64,000 nucleotides of DNA, from assembly GCF_008124835.1 (NCBI RefSeq), contig NZ_VNHW01000012.1, positions 62,001 to 126,000 on the forward strand, written 5' to 3'. The notes beneath the pieces were generated by a model. It did not search any database. It was not told the DNA's origin and saw nothing but the letters and a program-made list of their open reading frames with translations. This document shows, one piece after another, positions 63,565 to 64,000 of this stretch. This stretch comes from Blastococcus xanthinilyticus (lineage in GTDB: Bacteria; Actinomycetota; Actinomycetes; Mycobacteriales; Geodermatophilaceae). The position numbers and the translations under genes are program-made. Each line of letters begins with the position of its first letter. The first letter of the stretch is position 1.

Positions 63565-64000
63565 GTGAGCGTGACCCCCATCCGGCTGTTCGGCGACCCG
63601 GTGCTGCACCGGCCGGCCGAGCCGGTCGCCGACTTCGACGCCGAGCTCCGGCAGCTGGTCACCGACCTGACCGAGACGATGCGGGCGGCCGGCGGCGCCG
63701 GCCTCGCCGCGCCGCAGATCGGTGTCGGCCTGCGCGTGTTCACCTGGTACGTCGACGGCGAGGTCGGCCACCTGGTCAACCCCGACGTCGCCGCCGTGGG
63801 CGAGGAGGTGCAGGACGGCCCGGAGGGCTGCCTGTCCATCCCCGACCTGCGCTACGACTGCAGGCGCCACCTGCACGTGGTCGCCTCGGGCTGGACCATG
63901 CACGGCGACCCGGTGCGCGTCGAGGGCTCCGAGCTGCTGGCGCGCGCCATCCAGCACGAGACCGACCACCTCGACGGCGTGCTGTTCGTCGACCGGCTCG
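63565..64000 (+). CDS. def: Peptide deformylase, 5' part (truncated by window end)
   Basis: Removes the formyl group from nascent proteins. The visible 145 residues include all three PDF motifs: GLAAPQIG (motif 1), EGCLSIP (motif 2, metal Cys) and QHETDHLDG (motif 3, HExxH). GTG 63565 reads MSVTPIRLFGDPVL; a GTG two codons later (63571) is an alternative. The frame is open at base 64000, so the C-terminus is outside the window. A position after priA is common in actinobacteria. Confidence 0.95.
   Translation, partial: MSVTPIRLFGDPVLHRPAEPVADFDAELRQLVTDLTETMRAAGGAGLAAPQIGVGLRVFTWYVDGEVGHLVNPDVAAVGEEVQDGPEGCLSIPDLRYDCRRHLHVVASGWTMHGDPVRVEGSELLARAIQHETDHLDGVLFVDRL

Overview
This window is ordinary chromosomal housekeeping DNA from a very GC-rich actinobacterium. 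Gene order and content fit the Geodermatophilaceae (Blastococcus, Geodermatophilus, Modestobacter) or a close relative. That placement is inferred from synteny, strong third-position GC, and actinobacterial markers: the phosphatidylinositol-mannoside (PIM) lipid genes, mIHF, BldD and a helicase-less PriA. Nearly all genes are on the + strand in tight operons with ATGA or GTGA stop/start overlaps. No tRNA, rRNA, CRISPR array, prophage or intact insertion sequence was seen.

Layout. 1-6169: the 3' end of a CapA-like gene, then thrS, a HIT-family hydrolase, pgsA, the PIM acyltransferase and pimA, in the same order as mycobacterial Rv2614c-Rv2610c. 6179-9478: a LemA-like protein, then pdxS, a membrane acyltransferase and pdxT (vitamin B6 synthesis). 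9555-19318: yebC, ruvCAB, yajC-secD-secF (protein export), apt and the (p)ppGpp enzyme relA. 19383-25118: a convergent membrane-anchored cyclophilin, a divergent metallo-hydrolase, hisS, an aldo/keto reductase and aspS. 25119-29280: a looser accessory stretch (aminotransferase, membrane protein, DUF559 endonuclease-like gene, second aldo/keto reductase) with three copies of a 68-bp palindromic repeat. 29316-36620: rarA, two small envelope proteins, alaS, ruvX and mltG. 36617-43421: a shikimate cluster (aroE, prepilin-peptidase-like, aroC, aroK, aroB, aroQ) running into an M24 peptidase, efp and nusB. 43428-46604: an apparent insertion (uridine-kinase-like gene, gene remnant, ABC exporter, 16-bp tandem repeat) that separates nusB from bldD. 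46605-57119: bldD, divergent from the full pyrimidine operon pyrR-pyrB-pyrC-carA-carB-pyrD-pyrF, which has a recognisable PyrR-binding hairpin over the pyrR ribosome-binding site. 57469-64000: mihF, gmk, rpoZ, coaBC, metK, priA and the 5' part of def.

Transcription signals are unusually readable. Seven genes have a TANNNT hexamer 6-8 nt before the start codon, as expected for leaderless mRNAs, and others have one 30-60 nt upstream of a Shine-Dalgarno start.

I found no clearly new multi-gene system. The best leads are the 68-bp palindromic repeat family with compensatory base changes, two copies of which bracket a DUF559 endonuclease-like gene; a 456-residue PyrD with class-1-type active-site chemistry and no partner gene; short tandem repeats placed exactly at gene junctions; and a RuvX with a tandem-repeat N-terminal extension.
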